Shown: positions 10,301 through 16,308 of the stretch, one piece after another
How the letters are laid out: each line of letters opens with the position of its first letter
How positions within the stretch are numbered: position 1 is the first letter of the stretch
Source: Flavobacteriales bacterium
Lineage (GTDB): Bacteria > Bacteroidota > Bacteroidia > Flavobacteriales_D > Sanyastnellaceae
Assembly (NCBI GenBank): GCA_015660615.1
Contig: DQKQ01000007.1
Coordinates: 1-38,414 of the forward strand
Direction: 5' to 3'
DNA length: 38,414 bases
Position numbers and translations under genes: made by a program
The notes under the pieces: generated by a model
What the model was told of the DNA's origin: nothing
Databases searched by the model: none
Seen by the model: the letters and a program-made list of their open reading frames with translations, nothing else

Positions 10301-10605
10301 ATATTGTTATAGACAAGAATTTGAACAGGGCCTTCTAAATTGTTGCCGAAATACGGCTTCAAATCTTTCGCTGAATGATTGACTATTCCCGCGATATCCC
10401 CTGCAAGCTCCTTTCCTCCTTGATAATAGTAAATTTCAAAGATTCCTTCAGAGTGATATTGCCAAACAAAATCCCTATACTGAACTCTATTCTTTCCGAA
10501 CTCTACTTGAAGTCCGTCATAAAACTGAGCATAGAAACTGTTTCCGCTTAAAAACAGACCAGCTAAAAGCAGCGATATTGAATATAATATTTCTCTATGG
10601 CGCAT
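7363..10605 (-). CDS. Large outer membrane protein: peptidase-MA-like domain, TolB-type beta-propeller and BamA/TamA-type barrel
   Basis: 1080 residues. The signal peptide ends FYA before Gln27. Residues about 35-290 look like a gluzincin (peptidase MA) fold: the IPDWFEEGLVNYI segment at 178-190 matches the family, but the HExxH zinc motif expected near residue 148 is replaced by KEGLAR, so it is probably not a protease. Residues about 315-560 contain at least four PD40/WD40-like propeller blades (SLSPDGETIAF, AWHPNGEQF, DYSPDGRSIVF, RYTKDGKSIIF). From about 700 to the end is a beta-barrel of surface-antigen type, closing with a terminal phenylalanine (LSLNFDF) as expected for BAM-inserted proteins. 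Related architectures occur in Bacteroidota, often labelled TolB-like. A role in outer membrane assembly or transport is inference only. The TSUP gene follows 25 bases downstream. Confidence 0.85.
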   Translation of the reverse strand: MRHREILYSISLLLAGLFLSGNSFYAQFYDGLQVEFGKNRVQYRDFVWQYHSEGIFEIYYYQGGKELAGDIAGIVNHSAKDLKPYFGNNLEGPVQILVYNNIAEFRQSNMGVFNNDSGNDNIGGTAKIIGNKLFIYGTGDRRRLEQDLKEGLARIALHQTLYRGGWQDALRNSSMLQIPDWFEEGLVNYISTNKTAKANVHIFDSARSRALATIDRSEGTEAGELGGAVWDYVADVYGIPAIANVIYMVRVSRSVEGGFRFATGLRLKDLLSEVINYHLTETPKLYGELLPPNIGRKNHKIALKNGGNLGFNLRKRYDYLCFSLSPDGETIAFITDERGQWRVWTYNINEDKIERWAQHGHKLDLIKSGLTPTIAWHPNGEQFTYTIVKKGQPVLVTVRLGEKPVEKELFKIDEVLSMDYSPDGRSIVFSGMSNGRSDLYIYRVIGNLQEPLWRDRFDDLHPRYTKDGKSIIFSSNRPDSKLREDRDNMPFNSNLDLFIYHIDEEIKPIEQLVNTPLIDERYPVPLRGQEFVYLSEFEDGSQEMNWGWADSTILSIDTIIRYRTFFDTRVISKLDIPVLNFSCDTAGGFCYGNTYTMRHLFRADLGRVPETKQRTSNQFELTDGGFDANNDGVFIAPNWSILYSKTEVDIRNYRFKFEDQNKEESEEKLPEVDKTTQAIVSNVKIKPSNYRLNFSLQKLQSQVSNAFGSQFYRAYDGTSSFQPGLGNATEIRISDLFDDKHIIAGFNIPANLSNSLVGISYFDLSQKVDRMFSFQRQGSTSLDPLSYSLVESQSHFARYRLTYPIDEVKSIRAGAVIRLDRAVIQGTEMFSLIAPNRWTDQIGFNISFVHDDTRNPALNIREGLRAKVWAEIYLDGFNASFGTIGFDIRKYFRIYANSIIAFRAAGDWSIGELKLLHLLGGMDNSLSFSNNYGTPIDPSQSYAYQARITPMRGFANNARNGSNATVLNAELRVPVWSTIFKEPAKTDFIRNFQFIGFADIGSAWTGIHPYSEENTFNSTTIENNPITVIIDNNREPIIYDFGYGMRSRVMGYWIAADWGWGIDDGRVLPRKFTLSLNFDF

Positions 10606-10640
10606 TCTTTTACGAATCTACGTTAAAGTATTTTTACCGC

Positions 10641-11309
10641 ATGAATAGACTTCACTCTTTTGTTTTCAATGCTTTTTCAGAACAAACGTATTTACTCGAT
10701 CACGGAAATGGAGAGGCGACGGTATTCGACCCGGGAATGAGTTCGACTCAGGAGAGAGAGGCGTTTGAGGGGACTTGTGAAAGACTGGGAGTAGTGGTGG
10801 TTCAGTGCCTTCTTACGCACGCGCATTTAGATCATGTGATGGGAGCAAATTGGATTAAGCATAGATATGGTTGTGGGCCGAGGTTGCATCCCACTGACGA
10901 GCAGACATGGGTGCAGGCTCCTATTTCGGCTCAATTGTATGGAATTTCTTTTGACGAACTTCCGGATAGGGGTGAAGATTTAGGCGAGCATGGATCGACG
11001 ATAGAATGTGGAGACATAGAGCTCGAAATTAGATGTGCGCCTGGTCATAGCATAGGGCACGTAGTGTTTGTGTGTCACAAATCGAAGTTCGTGGTTGGGG
11101 GAGACGTGCTATTCTCGGGTAGTATTGGGAGAACAGATTTGCCTGGTGGAGATCCCGATGTACTTGCAAAGAACATAGAGGAGCAGTTGTATTCCCTAAG
11201 TGATGATTATACGATTCATCCAGGTCATGGAGGGGCGACAAGTATTGGGAAGGAGAAGAGTTCTAATCCGTTTGTCAATGGAGCAGGAACGGGAATGCTT
11301 CAGCGCTAA
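10641..11309 (+). CDS. Metallo-beta-lactamase-fold hydrolase, glyoxalase II-like
   Basis: 222 residues from ATG 10641. A longer frame from TTG 10578 overlaps the divergent neighbour's start and is not family-like. The zinc-binding motif THAHLDH is at residues 59-65 (His60, His62, Asp64, His65), followed by APGHSIGH, GGDVLFSGSIGRTDLPGGD and a late HPGHG. These place it with the YcbL/hydroxyacylglutathione-hydrolase-like group, single-domain cytoplasmic hydrolases of thioesters or related compounds. It lacks the C-terminal domain of true glyoxalase II, so the glutathione substrate is uncertain. It is monocistronic, divergent from the large outer membrane protein gene (35 bases between starts) and convergent with the ACR3 gene. 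Its stop codon lies in the loop of a terminator hairpin. Confidence 0.88.
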   Translation: MNRLHSFVFNAFSEQTYLLDHGNGEATVFDPGMSSTQEREAFEGTCERLGVVVVQCLLTHAHLDHVMGANWIKHRYGCGPRLHPTDEQTWVQAPISAQLYGISFDELPDRGEDLGEHGSTIECGDIELEIRCAPGHSIGHVVFVCHKSKFVVGGDVLFSGSIGRTDLPGGDPDVLAKNIEEQLYSLSDDYTIHPGHGGATSIGKEKSSNPFVNGAGTGMLQR

Positions 11310-11321
11310 GAGCGCCTTTTT
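11303..11321 (+). terminator. Intrinsic terminator of the metallo-hydrolase gene
   Basis: GCGCT (11303-11307), a three-base loop and AGCGC (11311-11315) form a perfect 5-pair stem followed by CTTTTT. The stop codon of the hydrolase gene provides the last base of the left arm and part of the loop. Confidence 0.7.
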
Positions 11322-11323
11322 GA

Positions 11324-11342
11324 TATAAAGCGCCATAGGGCG
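11324..11342 (-). terminator. Possible weak terminator of the PiT-ACR3 operon
   Basis: On the minus strand CGCC-CTAT-GGCG (11342-11331) begins just past the ACR3 stop and is followed by CTTTATAT. The stem has only four pairs and the T run is short, so this is tentative; the facing terminator of the convergent gene may also act here. Confidence 0.35.
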
Positions 11343-11343
11343 A

Positions 11344-12357
11344 TTAGGCAAGGCGACGTGAAAGTTGGACTAGAAGTAAGAGGGCGGGGACTTCGATGAG
11401 GGGTCCTATAACGCCCACGAAGGCTTCTGAGGAGTGAAGTCCGAATACACCGATAGATACCGCTATGGCGAGTTCGAAGTTGTTACCTGCAGCTGTAAAA
11501 GCTACTGCGCGATTTTTAGGTTGGTCAATCCCTAGCTTGACGCCTGTGAAATAGCTTAAGATCCACATTCCGAAGAAGTATAGTAGGAGGGGAATTGAGA
11601 CGAGAATTACATCTGAGGTTTGGTCTAAAATACGGGCACCTTGGAGGGAGAACATCACAACGATGGTGAAGAGTAGGGATATGAGGGTGAGGGGGGCTAT
11701 TCTGGGGAGAAATGAGTTCGTGTACCAGTTGAGACTTTTAATGCGTATGAGAAGGGCTCGTCCACCTATGCCTAGAAGAAAAGGAATTCCTAAGTAAAGC
11801 CCTACGTTAGTTGCTACCATAGTGAAGGGCACATCTATCGCTATTCCGTCCATACCAAGCCAAGTGGGTAATATTGAGAGGAAGAAGTATGCGTAGAAGC
11901 TGAATGTGAAGACTTGAAAGAGGGAGTTGAGAGCTACTAAGGCTGCTCCGTATGTCCTGTCTCCGTCTGCGAGGTCATTCCAAACGAGCACCATCGCTAT
12001 GCATCTCGCCAACCCTATAAGCACCACTCCCGTCATGAGTTCTGGTCTGTCACCTAAGAAATAGGCAGCGAGGAAGAACATGAAAAGTGGGCCTACAATC
12101 CAGTTGAGGATGAGGGAAAGTGAAAGAAGCTTTTTATCCTTTAGCACTTCAGGAAGGGTGCGGTAATCCACCTTTGCAAGAGGAGGATACATCATAACTA
12201 TCAGGCCTATTGCAATAGGGATATTTATTCCCTTGTATGCTATAAGATCTATCGAATCCGAGATCCCAGGAATCCATGATCCCAGAACAACTCCCAAAGC
12301 CATAGCTAGGAAGATCCAAATCGTGAGATACCTGTCTAGAAAGCCGAGTCTCTTCAA
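11344..12357 (-). CDS. arsB (acr3): ACR3 family arsenite efflux transporter
   Basis: 337 residues with about ten predicted membrane segments, a typical ACR3 length. ACR3 carriers expel arsenite across the inner membrane using the proton gradient. The family opening FLDRYLTIWIFLAMALGV, the essential cysteine in GLARCIAMVLVWNDLADGD (Cys119), and the conserved glutamate in TAAGNNFELAIAVSIGVFG (about 290) are all present. The start is TTG at 12357. An in-frame stop lies four codons upstream and no ATG precedes the conserved region. Only one base separates this TTG from the PiT stop (TAA-A-TTG), so translation is probably coupled. No arsenate reductase (arsC) or ArsR regulator is in the window. 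Its pairing with a phosphate-type carrier suggests protection against arsenate that enters as a phosphate mimic (inference). Confidence 0.93.
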   Translation of the reverse strand: MKRLGFLDRYLTIWIFLAMALGVVLGSWIPGISDSIDLIAYKGINIPIAIGLIVMMYPPLAKVDYRTLPEVLKDKKLLSLSLILNWIVGPLFMFFLAAYFLGDRPELMTGVVLIGLARCIAMVLVWNDLADGDRTYGAALVALNSLFQVFTFSFYAYFFLSILPTWLGMDGIAIDVPFTMVATNVGLYLGIPFLLGIGGRALLIRIKSLNWYTNSFLPRIAPLTLISLLFTIVVMFSLQGARILDQTSDVILVSIPLLLYFFGMWILSYFTGVKLGIDQPKNRAVAFTAAGNNFELAIAVSIGVFGLHSSEAFVGVIGPLIEVPALLLLVQLSRRLA

Positions 12358-12358
12358 T

Positions 12359-13408
12359 TTAGTCTGTTATTGTATGTGGTGGGGTTATTGGAGGAGGTTC
12401 GTCAGAAGCATTATAATTAACAGAATCTTCAGTAGCTGGTGATGTTTCATCATGTGTTAAGTTTTGGTCTGTTCCGTAATGGATAGCTACGACTATTGCC
12501 ACACTTACTATTAGCCCCACAATGAGCTTTAGGAAATCCTTTGCTACAATAGGGAAAATCACCTTTATGTTTCCCTTCTTAGTTATGCCAGTATTTAGAG
12601 CAAGCTCACGACCGCAAAGCAGTCCCACAAACACCCATGTCGTAGACATAGGTATGTTATTCATTTGTTTAAAATAAAGCAATAGCAAAGCAAATGTAAG
12701 GTCAATTAAGGTTGCTGATCTAACGTACTTTGTACTCTGTTTATCTAGAACAATCTGCTGAATTTTACCCCCTTGACTGTAGAAGATATTTGCTAAACCA
12801 GCCACGAAGAATAGAATGATGAGCACGAGTTGCCAAGCCTCTATTTGTCGTGGTAAGAATACAGCGATGTTTGCTATGTCATGAGACAACCAGGTGAACC
12901 ATAAAAACCCAGTACTGATCCATTGAAATACCCTCCAGAATGGTTTGTATTTTTCACTAATATCATTTTTCTCATTTATTATACGTGATATAATAAGCCA
13001 AAGAACATATGCAACTATTGCCGCAAGTCCGTATCCCAGCATACTCTTTAGTAACATTGAACCAATGACGGCTTGCGCAGCGAAAGCGGAAAGCACAAGG
13101 AATGATGTAGAAACAGGAATTCCTTTCCTCGTTAGGGCTACTAAAGCTAGAGGTGCCATAGCGTGGTACCATTGTGGTTCTATGTATGGAATCTTTGTGA
13201 GACGCCCGAAAGAAATATCTCCATCTCCGGTGTACCATCCGTAAACTAACGTAACTATAAGAACGCTAGAAGCGGCAATCCACAGCTGCCACCACTTAAA
13301 ACGCTCTCGATTTGATGCTATCCAAGTTCCTAATGTTTGAACGCTATCGTTAGCGATAACTGAGTATCCTGCTAGGATGAACCCGATGGTTGTAAATAAA
13401 GCTACCAT
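12359..13408 (-). CDS. PiT-family inorganic phosphate (anion) transporter
   Basis: 349 residues, about nine to ten predicted membrane helices, and a short proline-rich acidic tail. PiT carriers have two inverted repeats, each with a GANDVANA-like motif. Here the first is clear (AGYSVIANDSVQTLGT, about 13-28). The second is divergent (WLSHDIANIAVFLPR, about residue 172 on). The late segment IPMSTTWVFVGLLCGRELA is also typical. Phosphate is the most likely substrate because phoB- and phoR-like genes lie directly upstream and a candidate Pho box precedes it, but PiT relatives also carry sulfate, so this is not certain. ATG at 13408 follows a 110-base regulatory gap. The ACR3 gene begins one base after its stop. 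Confidence 0.8.
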   Translation of the reverse strand: MVALFTTIGFILAGYSVIANDSVQTLGTWIASNRERFKWWQLWIAASSVLIVTLVYGWYTGDGDISFGRLTKIPYIEPQWYHAMAPLALVALTRKGIPVSTSFLVLSAFAAQAVIGSMLLKSMLGYGLAAIVAYVLWLIISRIINEKNDISEKYKPFWRVFQWISTGFLWFTWLSHDIANIAVFLPRQIEAWQLVLIILFFVAGLANIFYSQGGKIQQIVLDKQSTKYVRSATLIDLTFALLLLYFKQMNNIPMSTTWVFVGLLCGRELALNTGITKKGNIKVIFPIVAKDFLKLIVGLIVSVAIVVAIHYGTDQNLTHDETSPATEDSVNYNASDEPPPITPPHTITD

Positions 13409-13452
13409 GTCTTAACTTTTATATGATCGGTTAATTCCGGCCCAAGTTCAGT

Positions 13453-13481
13453 TAAAATTACTTGTGCTAAACCAATTTCAA
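13453..13481 (-). promoter_or_regulatory. Candidate promoter of the PiT-ACR3 operon
   Basis: Read on the minus strand, TTG (13481-13479) is followed after 18 bases by TAATTTTA (13460-13453), close to the Bacteroidota -33/-7 pattern with one mismatch in TAnnTTTG. The -33 element overlaps the downstream repeat of the candidate Pho box. Transcription would start roughly 37 bases before the PiT ATG. Confidence 0.45.
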
Positions 13482-13499
13482 GGTTAAGGAAATGTTAAG
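13481..13499 (-). promoter_or_regulatory. Candidate Pho box (PhoB binding site)
   Basis: On the minus strand two 8-base direct repeats, CTTAACAT (13499-13492) and CTTAACCT (13488-13481), are separated by three bases, giving an 11-base period. This matches the layout of Pho boxes in cyanobacteria (PyTTAAPyPyT/A with 3-base spacers) and resembles the TTAACA repeats of Bacillus. It sits between the phoR-like gene and the PiT gene, over the -33 region of the candidate promoter, where an OmpR/PhoB-type activator would be expected. The Bacteroidota Pho box is not well defined, so assignment is by pattern and context. Confidence 0.55.
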
Positions 13500-13518
13500 T
13501 TATAGTATTGTAGAGTAC

Positions 13519-14556
13519 TTACACCTTTTTTAGCGTAAAACTGAAAGTCGTGCCTTCTTTAAATGTAGATCTTACGTGGAGATTTCCTCCGTGGGCTTCT
13601 ACGATGTGCTTGACGATTGCCAGTCCGAGGCCTGAACCCCCTGCGTGACGGGAGCGGCTTTTATCGACACGGTAGAACCTTTCGTATATTCTGAGTAGGT
13701 CTTCTTCTTTGATTCCTATGCCGTCGTCCGCCACTTCTACAAGAATATTATCTCCCATATCGTAAAATCTCACCCTCGTCTTCCCTCCATCCTTCCCATA
13801 ATTTATGGAGTTAACAAGAAGGTTAGAGAGTACCTGTTCGATTTTTTGAGGATCACATAGGACAATAAAATCCTCTGTATACCTAACTTTCAAATTAACG
13901 TTAGCGTCCTTTGCTTTGCGTTCTAGGTTATCTACTATATCGTTGCTTAACTCCACTATATTTACAGGTTCGGGATCTATTGTCATCACACCAGACTCGA
14001 TTTTAGAAATACTATCTAAGTCTTCTAGAAGCCCCGTCATCCTATCAATATTCTTCTCTGCCTTTGATAAAAATTTACGATTTATTTCCGGATTATCTAA
14101 GCCAACCTCGAGAAGGGTTAGGATAAATCCCTGAATGTTAAATAATGGAGTTTTTAGCTCGTGAGCTAAGTTCCCGATGAAGTCTTTTCTGAAGGAGTCT
14201 GTTTCACGTAGGAGGGTTATTTCTTTAATTTGGTCTTCAGCCCACTCCATTACATCTTGATTGGCAGTCTCTACGACGTCTTCATCCATATTTATTGACG
14301 GCTCATCACCACCCTTGATTTTACTAATGGTCTTGTAAAGGACTTTAATCCTATGATCGATAAATTTTTCAACGGCATTGTAAATCACGAAATAGCTGAT
14401 TTCCTCTAGGAGAATTCCAACTACAATAGCTACGGCCCAAAGCTCAAAGGCTTCCGCTAGCCACAATACAGTAATCGTAGCCAAAGCGCCCATAACGCCT
14501 ATGAAAATTGAGGATTGCCTTGCGACATCTTTAGGGGTGCGCTCTATTTGACTCAA
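13519..14556 (-). CDS. phoR: PhoR-like sensor histidine kinase
   Basis: 345 residues. Two membrane helices lie at about 15-60 with almost no periplasmic loop between them, as in PhoR-type kinases that sense through a partner. Next come a linker, a HisKA domain with phospho-accepting His132 (GNLAHELKTP), and an ATPase domain with the N box (LSNLLVNSINYG), G1 (DDGIGI), F box (YERFYRV) and G2 (GSGLGLAIVKH). No PAS domain is visible. The start is TTG at 14556, two bases after the stop of the regulator gene; an in-frame stop a few codons upstream excludes a longer start. The phosphate role is inferred from the partner type and from the downstream PiT gene with its Pho-box-like repeats; a generic envelope kinase is the alternative. 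Confidence 0.82.
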   Translation of the reverse strand: MSQIERTPKDVARQSSIFIGVMGALATITVLWLAEAFELWAVAIVVGILLEEISYFVIYNAVEKFIDHRIKVLYKTISKIKGGDEPSINMDEDVVETANQDVMEWAEDQIKEITLLRETDSFRKDFIGNLAHELKTPLFNIQGFILTLLEVGLDNPEINRKFLSKAEKNIDRMTGLLEDLDSISKIESGVMTIDPEPVNIVELSNDIVDNLERKAKDANVNLKVRYTEDFIVLCDPQKIEQVLSNLLVNSINYGKDGGKTRVRFYDMGDNILVEVADDGIGIKEEDLLRIYERFYRVDKSRSRHAGGSGLGLAIVKHIVEAHGGNLHVRSTFKEGTTFSFTLKKV

Positions 14557-14558
14557 GA

Positions 14559-15242
14559 TTACCCGTTAAATTTATAACCCACTCCCTTGATGGTGGTGAT
14601 ATGCTCTTCGCCTAATTTCTCTCTCAACTTGCGGATATGCACGTCTATCGTTCTGTCTCCTACAACCACTTCTGTACCCCAAACCTTATCCATTATCTCT
14701 TCACGAGTTTTTACCTCGCCCGTGTTTTTGCAAAGCAAAGTCAAGAGTTTAAACTCTTTCTTTGGAAGATTAACTTCTTGATCTCCGACAAATATGATGT
14801 GCTTTTTTAAATCTATTTTTAGAGGGCCAGTTTTTATAACACCTTCTTCAGAATCATCTGTTTTCACGGTTCGCTTTAATAGAGCTTTTACTCTGCTCAT
14901 AAGGACCTTAGGCTTTATAGGCTTAAGAATGTAGTCATCAGCTCCTGCTTCGAAGCCTGCTATTTGGCTGTAATCTTCACCCCTCGCCGTGAGAAATGCT
15001 ACCACTATTTCTTTTTCTGTATCTAAGTTTCGTATTTCCTCACACGTTTGAATCCCATCCATTTGGGGCATCATCATGTCTAAAAGTATTAAATCGGGAA
15101 GAAATTCCTGAGCGACTTTTACTCCCTCTAGACCGTTTTGTGCTACTCGAACTTCGTACCCTGCGTTCTCTAAGTTGTAGGATAAGAAATCTAGGATGTC
15201 CCTTTCATCATCTACCAAGAGTATTTTCTTCACATCTTCCAC
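14559..15242 (-). CDS. phoB: PhoB-like response regulator (OmpR family)
   Basis: 227 residues. The receiver domain (about 5-120) has the acidic pair DD at 11-12, phospho-accepting Asp55 in LILLDMMMP, and the lysine in DDYILKP. The winged-helix DNA-binding domain (about 130-227) has LPKKEFKLL, VVVGDRTIDVHIRKLREKLG and the terminal GVGYKF typical of PhoB/OmpR. The start is GTG at 15242, one base after the stop of the VOC gene; a second GTG three codons on (15233) is possible and would give the common start KKILLVDDE. It is translated with the kinase gene that follows two bases downstream. It is the natural candidate to bind the CTTAAC repeats before the PiT gene. Confidence 0.88.
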   Translation of the reverse strand: MEDVKKILLVDDERDILDFLSYNLENAGYEVRVAQNGLEGVKVAQEFLPDLILLDMMMPQMDGIQTCEEIRNLDTEKEIVVAFLTARGEDYSQIAGFEAGADDYILKPIKPKVLMSRVKALLKRTVKTDDSEEGVIKTGPLKIDLKKHIIFVGDQEVNLPKKEFKLLTLLCKNTGEVKTREEIMDKVWGTEVVVGDRTIDVHIRKLREKLGEEHITTIKGVGYKFNG

Positions 15243-15243
15243 C

Positions 15244-16308
15244 TTAGTCTTTAATTCTGTTGAATTTAAGTGCTAAGAGCATCCATTTAGGGAAAGGTTT
15301 AAAGGGAGCTCGTTTTTGCACATTTATAAAGAGACCTAATTTTTCTAAGATAGGTATTTTATGAACTTCGATAAATTCTATCCAGCACTCGTCAGGGTCG
15401 TCTATATATGTGCAGTGAACAGATGTATGATCTCCCATACTTAAAGCATTGTCCGTATCACATCTAAACTTGAATCCTTCTTTTTGCAACTCCTCCCCAA
15501 GCTCCTTCATTCCCCTCACATCGAAACCAAGGTGGACGATTCCCTTATCAGACCAGATCCTGTCTTCAAAAATAAATCTACCCTTTCTATTTAGTGCTAC
15601 GACTAACTCTATGTATGTTCTGCCCATCAATGAGGAGAACCCTCCAGTGCCACGATTAGATTGAGTTAGCAAAACCCTGTGGTAATTCTGCTCACCACCA
15701 GGTAAATGAGCCCAATCTTCAAAAACACCCTTTTTATCGTAAAGCACTTTATCGTACCCAAGTTTGTTTTTGTATAGCTTTAAAGAGTTCTCCATATCAC
15801 TAACTCCTATAGTTCCTCCTAATATCCCTCCACTTGGGTGGCCGTTATTTGTGAACCAATTGTCTGATTCTAAGATTTGGAATAAATTCCCATCGAAATC
15901 TCTCAAGAAAAACGTAAGCCTTCCGAGTGGATCTATCACCATTTCTTGATCGCAAGTATTTGGTATAACGCTGAGCGCGTGTTCATGCATCTTCCTTATG
16001 TCGGGAGTCTTAACCATAGCAGATCCTATTCCTAGGTCTCCTTGCCTTATTACGAAAACAGGCCCTTGAGGCTTAAATGAAGTTGGAAAAATGACCTCAA
16101 CGGCAGCACCGCCTTGGTGATTCAACACCATGCTGGCTCTCTTTACGATCGTTTCTCCTTTGCAGTGAGAATTCATAAGCGGAGCAGGAGCTACAGCGTC
16201 GAAAAATGGCATGTCTAATCCGAATAACTTTCTATAGAGCTTAAGACTGGCATCCATATCTGACACTGCAATGCCGATATGCTGTATGCCTTGAATAACG
16301 TAACTCAT
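15244..16308 (-). CDS. Double-domain VOC (glyoxalase/bleomycin resistance) family protein
   Basis: 354 residues from ATG 16308, which overlaps the acyltransferase stop as ATGA; a longer frame from 16350 runs inside that gene and is unlikely. Two vicinal-oxygen-chelate modules are seen. The first (about 5-140) opens IQHIGIAVSDMDASLKLYR and ends LFQILES. The second (about 155-305) opens GTIGVSDMENSLKLYKNKLG and includes VHLGFDV and CWIEFIE. The His and Glu residues fit metal ligands in a fold used by glyoxalase I, dioxygenases and epimerases. No substrate can be named. It sits between an acyltransferase gene and the phoB-like gene with overlaps or gaps of 1-4 bases, so it is certainly co-transcribed with them. 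Confidence 0.8.
   Translation of the reverse strand: MSYVIQGIQHIGIAVSDMDASLKLYRKLFGLDMPFFDAVAPAPLMNSHCKGETIVKRASMVLNHQGGAAVEVIFPTSFKPQGPVFVIRQGDLGIGSAMVKTPDIRKMHEHALSVIPNTCDQEMVIDPLGRLTFFLRDFDGNLFQILESDNWFTNNGHPSGGILGGTIGVSDMENSLKLYKNKLGYDKVLYDKKGVFEDWAHLPGGEQNYHRVLLTQSNRGTGGFSSLMGRTYIELVVALNRKGRFIFEDRIWSDKGIVHLGFDVRGMKELGEELQKEGFKFRCDTDNALSMGDHTSVHCTYIDDPDECWIEFIEVHKIPILEKLGLFINVQKRAPFKPFPKWMLLALKFNRIKD

Noticed and set aside
10578..10640. TTG start extending the metallo-hydrolase
   Set aside because: It would overlap the start of the divergent outer membrane protein gene; ATG 10641 fits the fold.
11310..11342. AGCGCC direct repeat in the convergent gap as a mobile-element footprint
   Set aside because: It is explained by the two facing hairpins; there are no matching ends or target duplications.
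12945..13244. Plus- and minus-strand frames inside the PiT gene
   Set aside because: Shadows in other frames of a clear polytopic membrane protein.
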